DNA of 64,000 nucleotides, taken from Leptonema illini DSM 21528. Lineage in GTDB: Bacteria > Spirochaetota > Leptospiria > Leptospirales > Leptonemataceae. Made by a program: the position numbers and the translations under genes. Location of the stretch: NCBI RefSeq assembly GCF_000243335.1, contig NZ_JH597773.1, positions 2,101,550 to 2,165,549 on the forward strand. Reading direction: 5' to 3'. Positions 54,374 through 63,857 of the stretch are shown piece by piece. The notes under the pieces are model-generated. The model made no database searches, was not told the DNA's origin, and was given only the letters and a program-made list of their open reading frames with translations. Numbering within the stretch: position 1 is the stretch's first letter; every line of letters begins with the position of its first letter.

Positions 54374-55477
54374 ATGCTCTGGGATATCCTCTGGCGTAAC
54401 AAGAACACCTTCAGTCTGAGCTTCTGCCTGCTCTTTTCCATTACGGGAATGATCTGGCAGTCGAATCCTCTGACCGGAGCCGTGGGCTTTTTCGGTAAGC
54501 TTGCCGACCGCATGAGCGGCGCGATTAACTCCGGCGTTTCTCTACCCGGAGACGCCTTCAAGCGCATCAGCCAGTACACCGATCTACAGGCCAAATACGA
54601 TCGCGCCCTTACTCAGCTCGAAGAGAACCGCAATAACATCGATAAATACGAGCAGCTGAAGCAGGAGAACGATCGTCTTCGCGCCGCCCTTGCCTTCCCT
54701 CCGCACAGCGAATATACGGAGGTCAAGGCCGAGGTTCTTGGCATCCGCCTGAATTCCATCACTCCGCGCATTCTGATTAACCGAGGCTCCGATCAGGGCA
54801 TCGAGCCGTTTATGCCCGTCTACACTTATACGACCGACGAGAATAAGAACCTCATTCGCAGCGTCGTCGGTATCATCGCCGTCGTCGATCGCTCCACGTC
54901 CATCGTGCAGCCGCTACAGCATCCCGATATGCGGCTCGGCGTACGCATCGTTTCGACCGGACAGTGGGCCATGCTTGAAGGCGACTCCGAAAACCTGCGC
55001 CGACTGAAGCTTCGCTATATTACGCGTGATGCAGCGCCCGATAGCACGGTGTTCAAAGATCCTCTGCCCGACGTCGAAAAATCGACGATCATCACCAGCG
55101 GAGGCGGCGGCATCTTTCCTCCGGGTATTCCGGTCGGGCAGATCATCCAGAAAGGAGAGATCGACGAAGAAAGCGGCGGCTTCCTTACGGCCTACGTGCG
55201 TCCATATGCCGATCTCGATCGGCTTGACTACGTCATCGTTATGCGCAAAAAGCCCGACGACTGGAGCGAGCGTATTCAGAAGGATTATTCTCTTGTGGAT
55301 AACCTCAGCACGGAGTTCGGTAAACCCGAGTACCCCGATCTACCCGAAGAGAAGAAAAAGCCCGAACGTCCTCAACGAGCCGAAAAGCCCGAAGAGGAAA
55401 AGACCGAGAAACCCGAACAGCCTCCCGCTGATACTCCGGGTCGACGGCTGAAAAATCTGCAACCTCAGGGACAATGA
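54374..55477 (+). CDS. mreC: Rod-shape determining protein MreC
   Basis: 367 aa. Short cytoplasmic N-terminus, membrane helix at about 12-30, coiled coil at about 65-110 (QAKYDRALTQLEENRN...), then the two-barrel periplasmic domain (ILINRGSDQGIEPFMPV, STIITSGGGGIFPPGIPVG). Ends in a charged Pro/Glu/Lys-rich tail of about 55 residues, longer than in most relatives. Bridges MreB and the elongasome enzymes encoded next. Confidence 0.95.
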   Translation: MLWDILWRNKNTFSLSFCLLFSITGMIWQSNPLTGAVGFFGKLADRMSGAINSGVSLPGDAFKRISQYTDLQAKYDRALTQLEENRNNIDKYEQLKQENDRLRAALAFPPHSEYTEVKAEVLGIRLNSITPRILINRGSDQGIEPFMPVYTYTTDENKNLIRSVVGIIAVVDRSTSIVQPLQHPDMRLGVRIVSTGQWAMLEGDSENLRRLKLRYITRDAAPDSTVFKDPLPDVEKSTIITSGGGGIFPPGIPVGQIIQKGEIDEESGGFLTAYVRPYADLDRLDYVIVMRKKPDDWSERIQKDYSLVDNLSTEFGKPEYPDLPEEKKKPERPQRAEKPEEEKTEKPEQPPADTPGRRLKNLQPQGQ

Positions 55478-55480
55478 TTC

Positions 55481-56008
55481 ATGCTGCTTGAATATGCCGT
55501 CATCCTTCTCGGAATGATCGTCTCTTACTTTCTGAAAGACGTGAACTTCCTGAGCCTGCAGTTCGACATCCTGAATACGGGCGTCATCTATCCCGATTTT
55601 CTTTTGATCTTCGTGATCTTCTTCGCTCTTAATCGGGGAGAATTCTCAGGACTCTGGATCGGCTTTTTCGCCGGCCTGCTTGAAGATTCGACCATTCTGC
55701 GATTCTCTGACGGAACCGATCCGTTCACGAGCATCCTGGGCCTGCACTCGTTCGCCTACACCATACTCGGATTCACGCTCGGCAAGATGAACCGCATGAT
55801 CGACCGCGAGAATACGTCGACCATTCTCATCGTCGTTTTCTCGGCGACGCTTGCGACGCGCCTTCTCGTCTGGCTGCTGATGGGTATGGTCAATCAGTTC
55901 TATTCTTCGTATTCTTTTCTCAGTACGGCGCTGTATACGGCGGCCATCGGCCCGATCTGGTTCGCCCTGCTCGGCTGGACCTACAGACTGGGCGGAGGGA
56001 ATCGATGA
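55481..56008 (+). CDS. mreD: Rod-shape determining protein MreD
   Basis: 175 aa with five or six membrane helices (EYAVILLGMIVSYFL, YPDFLLIFVIFFAL, GLWIGFFAGLLEDST ...). The GEFSGLWIGFFAGLLEDS block is the MreD core. Overlaps mrdA by 4 bp (ATGA). Confidence 0.93.
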   Translation: MLLEYAVILLGMIVSYFLKDVNFLSLQFDILNTGVIYPDFLLIFVIFFALNRGEFSGLWIGFFAGLLEDSTILRFSDGTDPFTSILGLHSFAYTILGFTLGKMNRMIDRENTSTILIVVFSATLATRLLVWLLMGMVNQFYSSYSFLSTALYTAAIGPIWFALLGWTYRLGGGNR

Positions 56009-57951
56009 CCAATGGATCGTCTACAGGATTCCGGCTTGAACAGCGCTTTCAGAGCCGGCTCTACTTCCTGACGGTCACGCTGTTCATCATCGCCATTGTC
56101 TTTCTGTTGCAGCTTTTCAATCTGCAGATTCTTCAGGGGCGTGATAACCGACTGCTTGCGAAGAAATTCGTCAGTCGTCAGGAATTCAAGGTCGCTCCGC
56201 GCGGATTTATCTTCGATCGCAATCTGAACGTAGATGATCCGCTTGTGTATAACATCAACTACATCGACTACGCCATCTTCCCTGCCCGGTTCCCGAATCG
56301 CAAGGCCGCCCTCGACTATCTACAAAACTTCGCTCGCCTGATGGGGCGTCCTTTCTCTGAATTCGAGCCGATAATAGAGCCCGACAACTGGAAACGTCTG
56401 ACCCGCCGCAACGAGAAGGTGATTCTGATTCACCGGGTCAGTCGCGAAGAACAGGAGCGTCTGGCCTCGTTTCAGCTCGACCTGCGTTACGGCTCCTTTG
56501 AAACCGAGTATCTGCGTTATTATCGCATGGGCCCGGCGATGGCGCATGTCAGCGGCTATACGGGCCTTCCTTCACGAAGAGAGCTTGAACAGAAGCTTGC
56601 CCTGCCGTACCAGATCCTCGGAAAGGACGGCCTCGAAGCCTTCTACGATAGCGAGCTTCGCGGACGCGATGGTGTCGTCATACAGAACAAGATCTTCGAT
56701 TCGCGCGAACGCCTTTCGCGATCACGTCAGGGCAATCATATCGTTCTCAACATCGATCAGAACGTGCAGGCCGCAGCCTACAGATCGCTTGTGAACTCGG
56801 GCAAACGCGGCACGGTCGTCGCCATGAAGGCAGAGACGGGCGAGATCCTGGCCCTTGTTTCCACACCGGCCTTTGATCCGAACATCCTTTCTTCAGTCGA
56901 AGGAAGTCGACGAAACACGCATTACGAAGAGGTTAGCCGTCATCGCGGATTCCTGAACCTTGCAATACAGGCTCGCTTTCCTCCGGCGTCGACGTTCAAG
57001 CCTCTGGTCGCCCTTGCCGCCCTTGAGCGCGGTAATCCTCTGGAGATCAACAGAGATCTGAAATTCACCTGCCCAGGAAGCTGGAAGCTGAAGTCGTCGA
57101 TGGAAAGCGTTCCGGATTCCGTCTTCTACTGCCATAACAAGGCCGGCCACGGTACGCTCGACATGGTGCATGCCATCGCCGAAAGCTGCAACGTATACTT
57201 TTATAATCTCGGCTATAAAATCGGGCCGTCTCCTATCATCGACTACTCGCGCATGTTCGGGCTCGATCGCGAAACAGGAATCGACCTTCCGGGCGAACAG
57301 AAGGGCTTTGTGCCCGATCAGCGCTGGAAACAGATTCGATGGTCGAGTCGCTGGTATGACGGCGATACGGTGAATACGGCCATCGGCCAGGGCTTTCTTG
57401 AAGTGACGCCGATGGAGCTGGCCGTGCTCTACGCCGCTCTGGCCAACAACGGTAAGATCGTGAAGCCGCATCTGCTTCGCGAGGTACGCGATCCTGAAAC
57501 AGGCCGACTCCTGCGTCGCATCGATCCGCAGATCGTGCAGACGCTTAACCTTTCGCGAGAACACCTGCGCACCGTTCAGGAAGGCCTTCGCGCCGTGGTA
57601 CATACGGGAACGGGTCGTTACCTGAATCAAAAAGGCCTCGTGCCGGCTGCCGGTAAAACGGGAACCGTGCAGACGCGCAGCGGACGAAAGGGCGTCGATC
57701 ACGCCTGGTTTGCAGGCTACGCTCCTTTTGACGATATGCACGCAAAAGACAGAGTCGTAGTCGTCGTCTTCGTCGAACACGGTCGTGCCGGTTCGGCATC
57801 GGCCGTTCCTATCGCCGCCGACGTCTGGAAGGCCGCCTTCCCGGGCTGGAAAGAAGAACCCGCCGCTCTGCCGGCTAACCCGATGAATCCAACCGGTGCG
57901 ACGACCGTTTCGCCGACCGTCGCCGACCCTCTGCTTCCTCCGACGGAATAA
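56005..57951 (+). CDS. mrdA: Penicillin-binding protein 2 (elongasome transpeptidase)
   Basis: 648 aa. Membrane anchor at about 20-40, PBP dimer domain, then the transpeptidase domain with STFK at 329-332, SCN at 394-396 and KTG at 551-553. Class B monofunctional transpeptidase that cross-links peptidoglycan with RodA. Followed by rodA after six bases. Confidence 0.96.
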   Translation: MTNGSSTGFRLEQRFQSRLYFLTVTLFIIAIVFLLQLFNLQILQGRDNRLLAKKFVSRQEFKVAPRGFIFDRNLNVDDPLVYNINYIDYAIFPARFPNRKAALDYLQNFARLMGRPFSEFEPIIEPDNWKRLTRRNEKVILIHRVSREEQERLASFQLDLRYGSFETEYLRYYRMGPAMAHVSGYTGLPSRRELEQKLALPYQILGKDGLEAFYDSELRGRDGVVIQNKIFDSRERLSRSRQGNHIVLNIDQNVQAAAYRSLVNSGKRGTVVAMKAETGEILALVSTPAFDPNILSSVEGSRRNTHYEEVSRHRGFLNLAIQARFPPASTFKPLVALAALERGNPLEINRDLKFTCPGSWKLKSSMESVPDSVFYCHNKAGHGTLDMVHAIAESCNVYFYNLGYKIGPSPIIDYSRMFGLDRETGIDLPGEQKGFVPDQRWKQIRWSSRWYDGDTVNTAIGQGFLEVTPMELAVLYAALANNGKIVKPHLLREVRDPETGRLLRRIDPQIVQTLNLSREHLRTVQEGLRAVVHTGTGRYLNQKGLVPAAGKTGTVQTRSGRKGVDHAWFAGYAPFDDMHAKDRVVVVVFVEHGRAGSASAVPIAADVWKAAFPGWKEEPAALPANPMNPTGATTVSPTVADPLLPPTE

Positions 57952-57957
57952 CTCACA

Positions 57958-59484
57958 ATGTTCAGAAAAGCTCGCATAGATCTCGTCCTTGTTCTCGCCG
58001 TCACGCTCGTCAGCCTGGCCGGTATTTTCACGCTGTACACGCAGGACATCGACGCCGCCAATCCGTCGTATCGCTGGATGAAGCAGCTCAGCTTCTTCGT
58101 CATCGGCTTCATCATCATGCTCGTTCTGCGCAAGACGAACTATCAGGCGCTCGGTAACGTCTCGCTACCGATCTACGGATTTGCGATTCTGCTTCTCATC
58201 GTAACTTTTTTTATCGGATCAGAGATCAAAGGAGCCCGCTCCTGGATTCGTATCGGGCCCTTTGGATTCCAGACATCGGAGTTTGCCAAGCTCGCCGCCG
58301 TCATCCTGCTTGCAAAGTATCTCGAACTGAAAGAGAAAGATATGGAACAAATCACGTCTCTTATCATTCCGTTTTCGATCTTTCTATTGCCGATGCTTCT
58401 CATCGTTATCCAACCTGACCTCGGTGGAGCGGTCATCCTCGCGCCCATTCTGCTCTCGATGCTTTTCGTCGCCGGCATGGACATCTATCATATCAGTTCT
58501 ATTCTTCTTTTCTTCAGTATCTCGATGTCTATCCCGCTCTATATCGAGTACAACAATATCATGCTCGTCGACGGGCTTCTTAACCGTCTGCTTGATCTCG
58601 GTAAAGAGGGCCTTCTGCCTTCGGTGCGCATTCTCAGATCCGATATCTGGAAGTTTCTCGAAAACGGAAATATTCCGGCCGCTCTATCAGGAACGGACCT
58701 CGACTACCTGACGCGCGTAAGAGACAACCCCACGCTGTTCATCGAATTTCAGGAGATCGCTCGCGCCCTGCGCTATGAATCGGGCGGGTTCCTTCTGCGC
58801 ATCCTCGACGCAGACTGGTTCATCGTGCTGCTCGGCTCGGCAATGACGCTGGCAGCTGGCGGCATGTTTATATGGCGAATGACGCAGGGCGGAAGCTGGC
58901 GTTATCTTCGCAAATATTATATTCCTCTGGGCGTGATCGGCCTTTCGCTTCTCTCTGCCTTCGCCATTCACAGCACCTTTTCGTTCAAGTATCATCAGAT
59001 CGTTCGCGTAACGGCGTTTATCAATCCGGATCGTTTTCCGCGCGACCTCGCCTATCAGATTCGAGCCTCAAAGGCGGCCATCGGTTCCGGGCAGGTGGTC
59101 GGGAAAGGCATGTTCACCGGTGAGATGACCGTCGGCGAAAACCCCGTCGTTCCCGAGGCCTTTACCGACTTCATCTTCACCGCATGGGCCGAGCGAACGG
59201 GCTTTATCGGCTCGGCGCTTTTACTCATATTGCTGCTTCTCATTCCCATACGCGGATTTCAGATCGGGCTCGATGCGCGCGACAAATTCGGTTCACTGCT
59301 TGCCACGGGCATCTCGTTCGTCTTCCTGTATCATATCGTCTTTAACGTAGGAATCGAGCTCGGATTGATGCCCGTCACGGGCCTTCCGCTCAGCTTTATG
59401 AGCTACGGAGGGTCGCACCTGCTCATGTGTATGACGGCGGTGGGCATCTTGCTCAACATTCATCAGCGCAAACATGCGAACTGA
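57958..59484 (+). CDS. rodA: Rod-shape glycosyltransferase RodA with large insert
   Basis: 508 aa SEDS protein that polymerises glycan strands. Conserved pieces: KGARSWIRIGPFGFQTSEFAK split around 91-111, QPDLGGA near 152-158, VPEAFTDFIFTAWAE (398-412, Asp 404 being the likely catalytic Asp) and C-terminal SFMSYGGSHLL. An extra block of about 90 residues at roughly 197-290 (RLLDLGKEGLLPSVR ... RALRYESGGFLLRILD) interrupts the family pattern and makes it longer than E. coli or Bacillus RodA (about 370-400 aa). Confidence 0.93.
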   Translation: MFRKARIDLVLVLAVTLVSLAGIFTLYTQDIDAANPSYRWMKQLSFFVIGFIIMLVLRKTNYQALGNVSLPIYGFAILLLIVTFFIGSEIKGARSWIRIGPFGFQTSEFAKLAAVILLAKYLELKEKDMEQITSLIIPFSIFLLPMLLIVIQPDLGGAVILAPILLSMLFVAGMDIYHISSILLFFSISMSIPLYIEYNNIMLVDGLLNRLLDLGKEGLLPSVRILRSDIWKFLENGNIPAALSGTDLDYLTRVRDNPTLFIEFQEIARALRYESGGFLLRILDADWFIVLLGSAMTLAAGGMFIWRMTQGGSWRYLRKYYIPLGVIGLSLLSAFAIHSTFSFKYHQIVRVTAFINPDRFPRDLAYQIRASKAAIGSGQVVGKGMFTGEMTVGENPVVPEAFTDFIFTAWAERTGFIGSALLLILLLLIPIRGFQIGLDARDKFGSLLATGISFVFLYHIVFNVGIELGLMPVTGLPLSFMSYGGSHLLMCMTAVGILLNIHQRKHAN

Positions 59485-59522
59485 CCCTGAATCCATGCCC
59501 TGCCTCTGCCGATAATCGCTTC

Positions 59523-60242
59523 GTGAAGCGCGCCCTCACAGAACATGGCCTCATGGTCGGTGCCTTTCAAAGGATCGAGCTGAAGGCCCTTGAGCTTCTA
59601 CAGCTATCCGCCGATCGTCGCAAGGTGCTTGCGGAGTTTCGAGGCGAGGCTGCCTCTGTTTATGCCGAGCAGCGGTCTCCGTATATCCGCAAACGTCTGC
59701 AGCGCTTCCTGGCCGTTCTGGACAGCCTTGAAGCCCTCAGTGCAGACGAAGAAAGGCAGTGGAACTTGCTTCAACGCATCGTCACAAGGCTTCAGAATAC
59801 GGACGTGCTCGACCATTTCGGAGCAGGGCTGCAACGCCGGATGAACCGAATACTGAAAGATGCCGTCGATGCCGAAAGCCGACTACCGGCGGAATGGAAA
59901 GGGGAGCACTGGTTTCTCTTCACCGTCGGCACGATTCATATAGCGGTAAATGGTCGCATTCTACGCTATCAGAAGGTCGGCGGCCGCAAAGCGATCAAGG
60001 CTCCCTTTCCTCTGAGAGTCTTTCCAGAAACGGACATATGGAGAAAAGGCGGCCTCTATCTTACCGTGCTTGAAACGGATAAAAAAGAGCGCGTGGCCAT
60101 CTATGCAAACGCCGTCACCTCGCTGCCTTCGTTCTTTGAGCCGGCGCCACTGTCGCCGGTACAGCACCCGGACCTGATGGGTAAGATCAGGTATGCCGGG
60201 CGTACCGTCTATATCTGGAAGCCGTTGACGTTAGAGGGCTGA
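59523..60242 (+). CDS. Hypothetical protein after rodA
   Basis: About 239 aa if it starts at GTG 59523; ATG 59553 is an alternative. Earlier in-frame starts lie inside rodA. Helical N-terminal half (RKVLAEFRGEAASVYAEQRS...) and beta-rich C-terminal half (WFLFTVGTIHIAVNGRILRY). No signal peptide; no family recognised. It is the last gene of the rod-shape transcript before a terminator. Confidence 0.65.
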   Translation: MKRALTEHGLMVGAFQRIELKALELLQLSADRRKVLAEFRGEAASVYAEQRSPYIRKRLQRFLAVLDSLEALSADEERQWNLLQRIVTRLQNTDVLDHFGAGLQRRMNRILKDAVDAESRLPAEWKGEHWFLFTVGTIHIAVNGRILRYQKVGGRKAIKAPFPLRVFPETDIWRKGGLYLTVLETDKKERVAIYANAVTSLPSFFEPAPLSPVQHPDLMGKIRYAGRTVYIWKPLTLEG

Positions 60243-60245
60243 GCT

Positions 60246-60274
60246 TGAAGAGCCGGTTTGGGACCGGCTTTTAC
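60246..60274. terminator. Bidirectional terminator between rodA cluster and marR
   Basis: AGCCGGT (60251-60257), loop TTGGG, ACCGGCT (60263-60269), then TTT; A-rich flank on the other side. Same stem as 39683-39708. Confidence 0.75.
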
Positions 60275-60696
60275 TCGCCCGTAGAGAGAAAGTCGTTGAA
60301 CTCAATGACGTCGCGTGTGAACTGATTGACCCTTGACTTGCCCCATTTCCTGGTCAGAGAGTTGATCAGGCGGTTTTCGCTCTCACGCAGGCTTTCGGCC
60401 ATAGCCTTGCCCTTCTTCGTGATGGCCAGACGCTTGATACGACGGTCATGACTGTCCTGCTCGCTTGTGACCAGACCGGCCGTCTGCAGGGCCCGGACCG
60501 CCTGACTCATCGTCATCGGGTCACGACGCAGTACACGCCCGAGCTGCCCCTGTGAGATGTCGGGATTCTGGTCGATATGGATCAGAATAGAGAGTGCCAG
60601 TGTAGATATTTTTTCGTTTTTGCTCATCCCCTCACGGATGATGTCCATGGACCCACGGAATGCCGTACCCATGTTGAGAATCAGATTGGTGCTCAT
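60271..60696 (-). CDS. MarR family transcriptional regulator
   Basis: 141 aa winged-helix protein: NPDISQGQLGRVLRRDPMTMSQAVRALQTAGLV (recognition region), then a wing with SHDRRIKRLAITKKG. GGAGGAGTT precedes the ATG. A perfect palindrome TGAACGACGTTCA sits between the -35 and -10 boxes of its own promoter, arguing for autorepression. No obvious target gene is adjacent; the aminopeptidase gene upstream is on the same strand. Confidence 0.92.
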   Translation of the reverse strand: MSTNLILNMGTAFRGSMDIIREGMSKNEKISTLALSILIHIDQNPDISQGQLGRVLRRDPMTMSQAVRALQTAGLVTSEQDSHDRRIKRLAITKKGKAMAESLRESENRLINSLTRKWGKSRVNQFTRDVIEFNDFLSTGE

Positions 60697-60706
60697 AACT
60701 CCTCCG

Positions 60707-60735
60707 AGAATACTGAACGACGTTCAATTCGTCAA
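60707..60735 (-). promoter_or_regulatory. marR promoter with operator in the spacer
   Basis: Minus strand: TTGACG (60735-60730), 17-bp spacer, TATTCT (60712-60707). The spacer holds the palindrome TGAACGACGTTCA (60726-60714), a perfect inverted repeat around one central base. Confidence 0.7.
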
Positions 60736-60867
60736 CTCAAATCTAAAGAAAAATAACTTTTTCCTTAAACATTTCAGACTTCTATGTAGTATAGACGGCA
60801 GATATACCTGACGTCCACGTTATTTCGGAGAAATTGTTATTTTTTTTAACTATTTCTATACCGGGCC

Positions 60868-61899
60868 TCAATATAAGGACAATCGATCGGCATTCTCGTC
60901 CGGATTCTCAGCCCAGACCCGGTATTTCTCGATAAAACAGGGCAGATCGTGTTTACAGAGCTCAAATTCCCGTTCGAAAACAGGCCAGTCCGATTTATAG
61001 ACCGATCGGGCGGCAAAACGAGCATTGTTCCACTCTTCGTCGGCCAGCTTTGCCATATTGATCAGCCGGAAGCCCTGAGCCGCTCGCAGTCGCTCTTTCA
61101 AGGCGGCGAGAATCTCTCCTTTTCGAGTCCGCTTCTCGGAATCCGGGATGGAGGACAGATAGAGCGCCTTCAGCTCTGCCGCTGTTTCATCCAGCAAAGC
61201 GTTGAGGCGCTGCTCCTCCTTTTTAAAGAGAGAGAGGCGTTCCAGCGTCGGACTCTTCTCACCCTCCGTCTCATAGAAATACTGCTGCCTTCCCTTCTCT
61301 TCGATAAACGAGGCCAGCCCTTCATTGAATTCCGGATGCCCCTTCACCCAGACCGTCGAGTGGACCATCTCGTGAATGACAAGGCCGGCCAGGTAGGCCT
61401 TTGAGTAGTTCAGCTGCGAAGAGAAAACCGGATCAGAAAACCAGCCAAGCGTGGAATAGGCCGCTGCCTGCCCTCGATGCGTGTCCCATCCCCGCTTTTT
61501 GAGATACTGTTCGAAGGCTTCGGCATCGGCCGGATCAAAAAAGCCAAGATAGGGAACCTCACCCACGATGGGGAACCACCAGCGCTCCGAACGCAGCTCA
61601 AGTTCGGGAGCAGCCATCACAAGATACGAGACAGCCTCCCCGGGTACTCTGACGTAGGACTGAAAGGACTCGGTGTCCCTCAGATTCAGACGCTCCTTTG
61701 CATAAAGCCGCACCTCACGCATGAAGAGCAGCTTCTCCCGGTGCTCGGCAGAAAGGGAAGGATCTTCAAGCACCTCATCGACGGACCGACGGTCCCAGAG
61801 GATGCCTGCCTGCCCGAGCCCCTGCTCGACCAGATACAGAGGAGCTCCGGCAGTGCAGGAGATGGATAAGAATAGTAGCAGTGGAGCCAAACGCTTCAT
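60868..61899 (-). CDS. Predicted aminopeptidase lipoprotein (COG4324 type)
   Basis: 343 aa. Signal peptide with lipobox LSISC (Cys 15). Zinc motif HEMVH at 176-180 and a downstream Glu 193 in FNEGLASFIEE, the gluzincin layout of the predicted aminopeptidase family. Other family blocks: YLGFFDPADAEAF and STLGWFSDPVFSS. Probably anchored in the envelope, trimming peptides; substrate unknown. GAGG lies nine bases upstream of the ATG. Divergent from metK. Confidence 0.85.
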   Translation of the reverse strand: MKRLAPLLLFLSISCTAGAPLYLVEQGLGQAGILWDRRSVDEVLEDPSLSAEHREKLLFMREVRLYAKERLNLRDTESFQSYVRVPGEAVSYLVMAAPELELRSERWWFPIVGEVPYLGFFDPADAEAFEQYLKKRGWDTHRGQAAAYSTLGWFSDPVFSSQLNYSKAYLAGLVIHEMVHSTVWVKGHPEFNEGLASFIEEKGRQQYFYETEGEKSPTLERLSLFKKEEQRLNALLDETAAELKALYLSSIPDSEKRTRKGEILAALKERLRAAQGFRLINMAKLADEEWNNARFAARSVYKSDWPVFEREFELCKHDLPCFIEKYRVWAENPDENADRLSLY

Positions 61900-62047
61900 A
61901 GAAATAACCTCGGGATGGAGCTCAAAAAGACCTCAGAAGAACCTCGTCAGAGAGGGATGGAGCGATAATTAAGGAAAAGTGCAGAGAGACGAGGCTTTTT
62001 CAGCTACAGCACTACTGGGTCCTTTCTTCAAATTCTATTGACCCGAA

Positions 62048-62100
62048 CCTTCCGTACGAAAAACCGACTGAAACCCCGCCGGCAACCCGCCAGAGGAAGG
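62048..62100 (+). promoter_or_regulatory. metK leader with possible SD-masking helix
   Basis: CCTTCC (62048-62053) is complementary to GGAAGG (62095-62100), which is the ribosome site of metK (ATG 62107). The loop between holds GC-rich CCCCGCCGGCAACCCGCC. It does not match a SAM riboswitch consensus I know. Confidence 0.35.
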
Positions 62101-62106
62101 AAAAGA

Positions 62107-63264
62107 ATGGCTTTAAAAGACTTTACGTTTACCTCAGAATCTGTGTCGGAAGGACACCCCGATAAGATCTGCGACCAGATCTCCGATGCCGTACTCGACG
62201 CCTTTTTAAAGAAAGACCCACGTTCGCGAGTCGCTTGCGAAACGCTTGTTACGACGGATTTCGTGTGCATCGCTGGTGAAGTCGCTTCCGAAGCAAACGT
62301 AAACGTCGAATCGATTGCAAGAGATGTGATGCGCAAAATCGGCTACGTGCATGACGATATCGGCTTCGACGCCGATAAGGCCGAAGTGCTTGTGAAGCTG
62401 CACTCGCAATCCCCCGACATCGCTCAGGGCGTTACCGGCGAAGGCCTCTATAAAGAGCAGGGCGCCGGCGACCAGGGTCTGATGTTCGGCTTTGCCATCA
62501 ACGAAACGCCCGATCTGATGCCTCTTCCCATCGATCTTTCCCATAAGCTCGTACACTATCTGGCCCAGCTGCGTCACAGCGGCGAGATGAAAGACATTCT
62601 TCCCGACTCCAAGTCGCAGGTCACCGTCGAGTATCGTGACGGAAAGCCCGTTCGCGTCGACACCGTCGTCATCTCCACACAGCACCGCGAGCATCTGCAG
62701 CACAAGCAGCTCGAAGAGATGATGATCGAGCAGGTCGTGAAAAAGGTTATCCCCGCTCAGTATCTTCAGAACACACGCTATCTGATCAACCCCACCGGCC
62801 GCTTTGTTATCGGCGGTCCGCACGGCGATGCAGGCCTTACCGGTCGCAAGATCATCGTCGATACCTATGGCGGTTATGGTCGTCATGGTGGCGGCGCCTT
62901 CTCGGGCAAAGATCCGTCGAAGGTCGACCGATCGGCCGCCTACATGGGCCGCTATATCGCGAAAAACATCGTCGCCTCGGGCCTGGCCGAGAAGTGCGAG
63001 GTTCAACTCTCGTATGCCATCGGATTTCCCGAGCCGACATCGGTTCTGGTCGATACGTTCGGAACGGGCAAGATCTCGGATGCAGAGATCTCGAAGCGCG
63101 TACTGGCTAACTTCAAGCTGACTCCGGCCGGAATCGAAGCATCGCTGAAGATGCGCGAAGCAGGTCGCACGTATCTTGACACGGCCTCTTACGGTCACTT
63201 CGGTCGCCAGGGTGAAACGTTCACCTGGGAACGCACCGACGTTGCCGCCGCTCTGAAAGGCTGA
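62107..63264 (+). CDS. metK: S-adenosylmethionine synthetase
   Basis: 385 aa from ATG 62107, which has GGAAGG seven bases upstream; an in-frame start 69 bp earlier lacks support. Motifs: [19 protein letters not shown] (15-33), [10 protein letters not shown] (about 119-128) and [18 protein letters not shown] (about 260-277). Makes SAM from Met and ATP. A strong double hairpin terminates it. Confidence 0.97.
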   Translation: MALKDFTFTSESVSEGHPDKICDQISDAVLDAFLKKDPRSRVACETLVTTDFVCIAGEVASEANVNVESIARDVMRKIGYVHDDIGFDADKAEVLVKLHSQSPDIAQGVTGEGLYKEQGAGDQGLMFGFAINETPDLMPLPIDLSHKLVHYLAQLRHSGEMKDILPDSKSQVTVEYRDGKPVRVDTVVISTQHREHLQHKQLEEMMIEQVVKKVIPAQYLQNTRYLINPTGRFVIGGPHGDAGLTGRKIIVDTYGGYGRHGGGAFSGKDPSKVDRSAAYMGRYIAKNIVASGLAEKCEVQLSYAIGFPEPTSVLVDTFGTGKISDAEISKRVLANFKLTPAGIEASLKMREAGRTYLDTASYGHFGRQGETFTWERTDVAAALKG

Positions 63265-63303
63265 TCATCAGCTTTTCGTCAGCCTCAGCCATTGAAAACG
63301 TTT

Positions 63304-63370
63304 CGACGCCCTTTACTGCGGCGTCGCCCACTCACAAAAAGACCCGGCTTCGACCGGGTTTTTTTGTGAG
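63304..63370. terminator. Two hairpins after metK
   Basis: CGACGCC (63304-63310) with GGCGTCG (63320-63326); then CACAAAAAGACCCGG (63333-63347) with CCGGGTTTTTTTGTG (63354-63368). The second has A and T flanks on both sides and could serve both metK and the convergent gene. Confidence 0.85.
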
Positions 63371-63383
63371 TCCGGTGCGGTTT

Positions 63384-63857
63384 CTATGGAGCGACGGGTT
63401 TGAAAATCACCGGCCCGTATTCGGTTACCATGCGAGTCTCGTTTTCTTTGCGATCGATCTGAAAGAAGCGTCGGCGGCGATCAAAGTAAAAGTGAAGCAT
63501 CCCGCCTTTAACAAAAAGCGCATCGGCCTCCACCTCTTCGCTCTGTGACCCGCTTCCCGGAACGCCGGTCACGGTTAACCTGTAGCGGCATGCTTTTAAA
63601 TGCTGGACGCGCACCCTTCCCTGCGGGCGAACGGCGCCTGACGTGACGGCATACTCGAATTCCAGAAGTCCCGATCGAGATTCGAGCAGCCTGCCCGTGC
63701 CGGCCTTTTGAAGACCGACATCGTTTCTTGAGAAAAGCTCGAAGTTACGAGTATTCTTAACAAAGAGGCTGTCGAGGATGCTGCTACAGCTTTCGCCATA
63801 GACCGGTTGCAGCGCTACAGGCGACGAGAAAAGCAGTATCGACAGAAGACGTTTCAT
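63384..63857 (-). CDS. Exported hypothetical protein
   Basis: 157 aa with a signal peptide (LLSILLFSSPVALQPVYG). The mature part is beta-rich with two Cys (ESCSS, KACRY) and no recognised domain. Its start overlaps the stop of the OmpA-family gene by 4 bp (ATGA), so the two are co-translated. Envelope location likely. Confidence 0.7.
   Translation of the reverse strand: MKRLLSILLFSSPVALQPVYGESCSSILDSLFVKNTRNFELFSRNDVGLQKAGTGRLLESRSGLLEFEYAVTSGAVRPQGRVRVQHLKACRYRLTVTGVPGSGSQSEEVEADALFVKGGMLHFYFDRRRRFFQIDRKENETRMVTEYGPVIFKPVAP

Noticed and set aside
61900-62106. SAM riboswitch upstream of metK
   Set aside because: I looked for SAM-I, SAM-II and SAH-type cores and found no match; only an SD-complementary hexamer is visible, reported separately.
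62206-63198. 330-codon minus-strand frame opposite metK
   Set aside because: Antisense of a clear metK gene; arises from codon bias.
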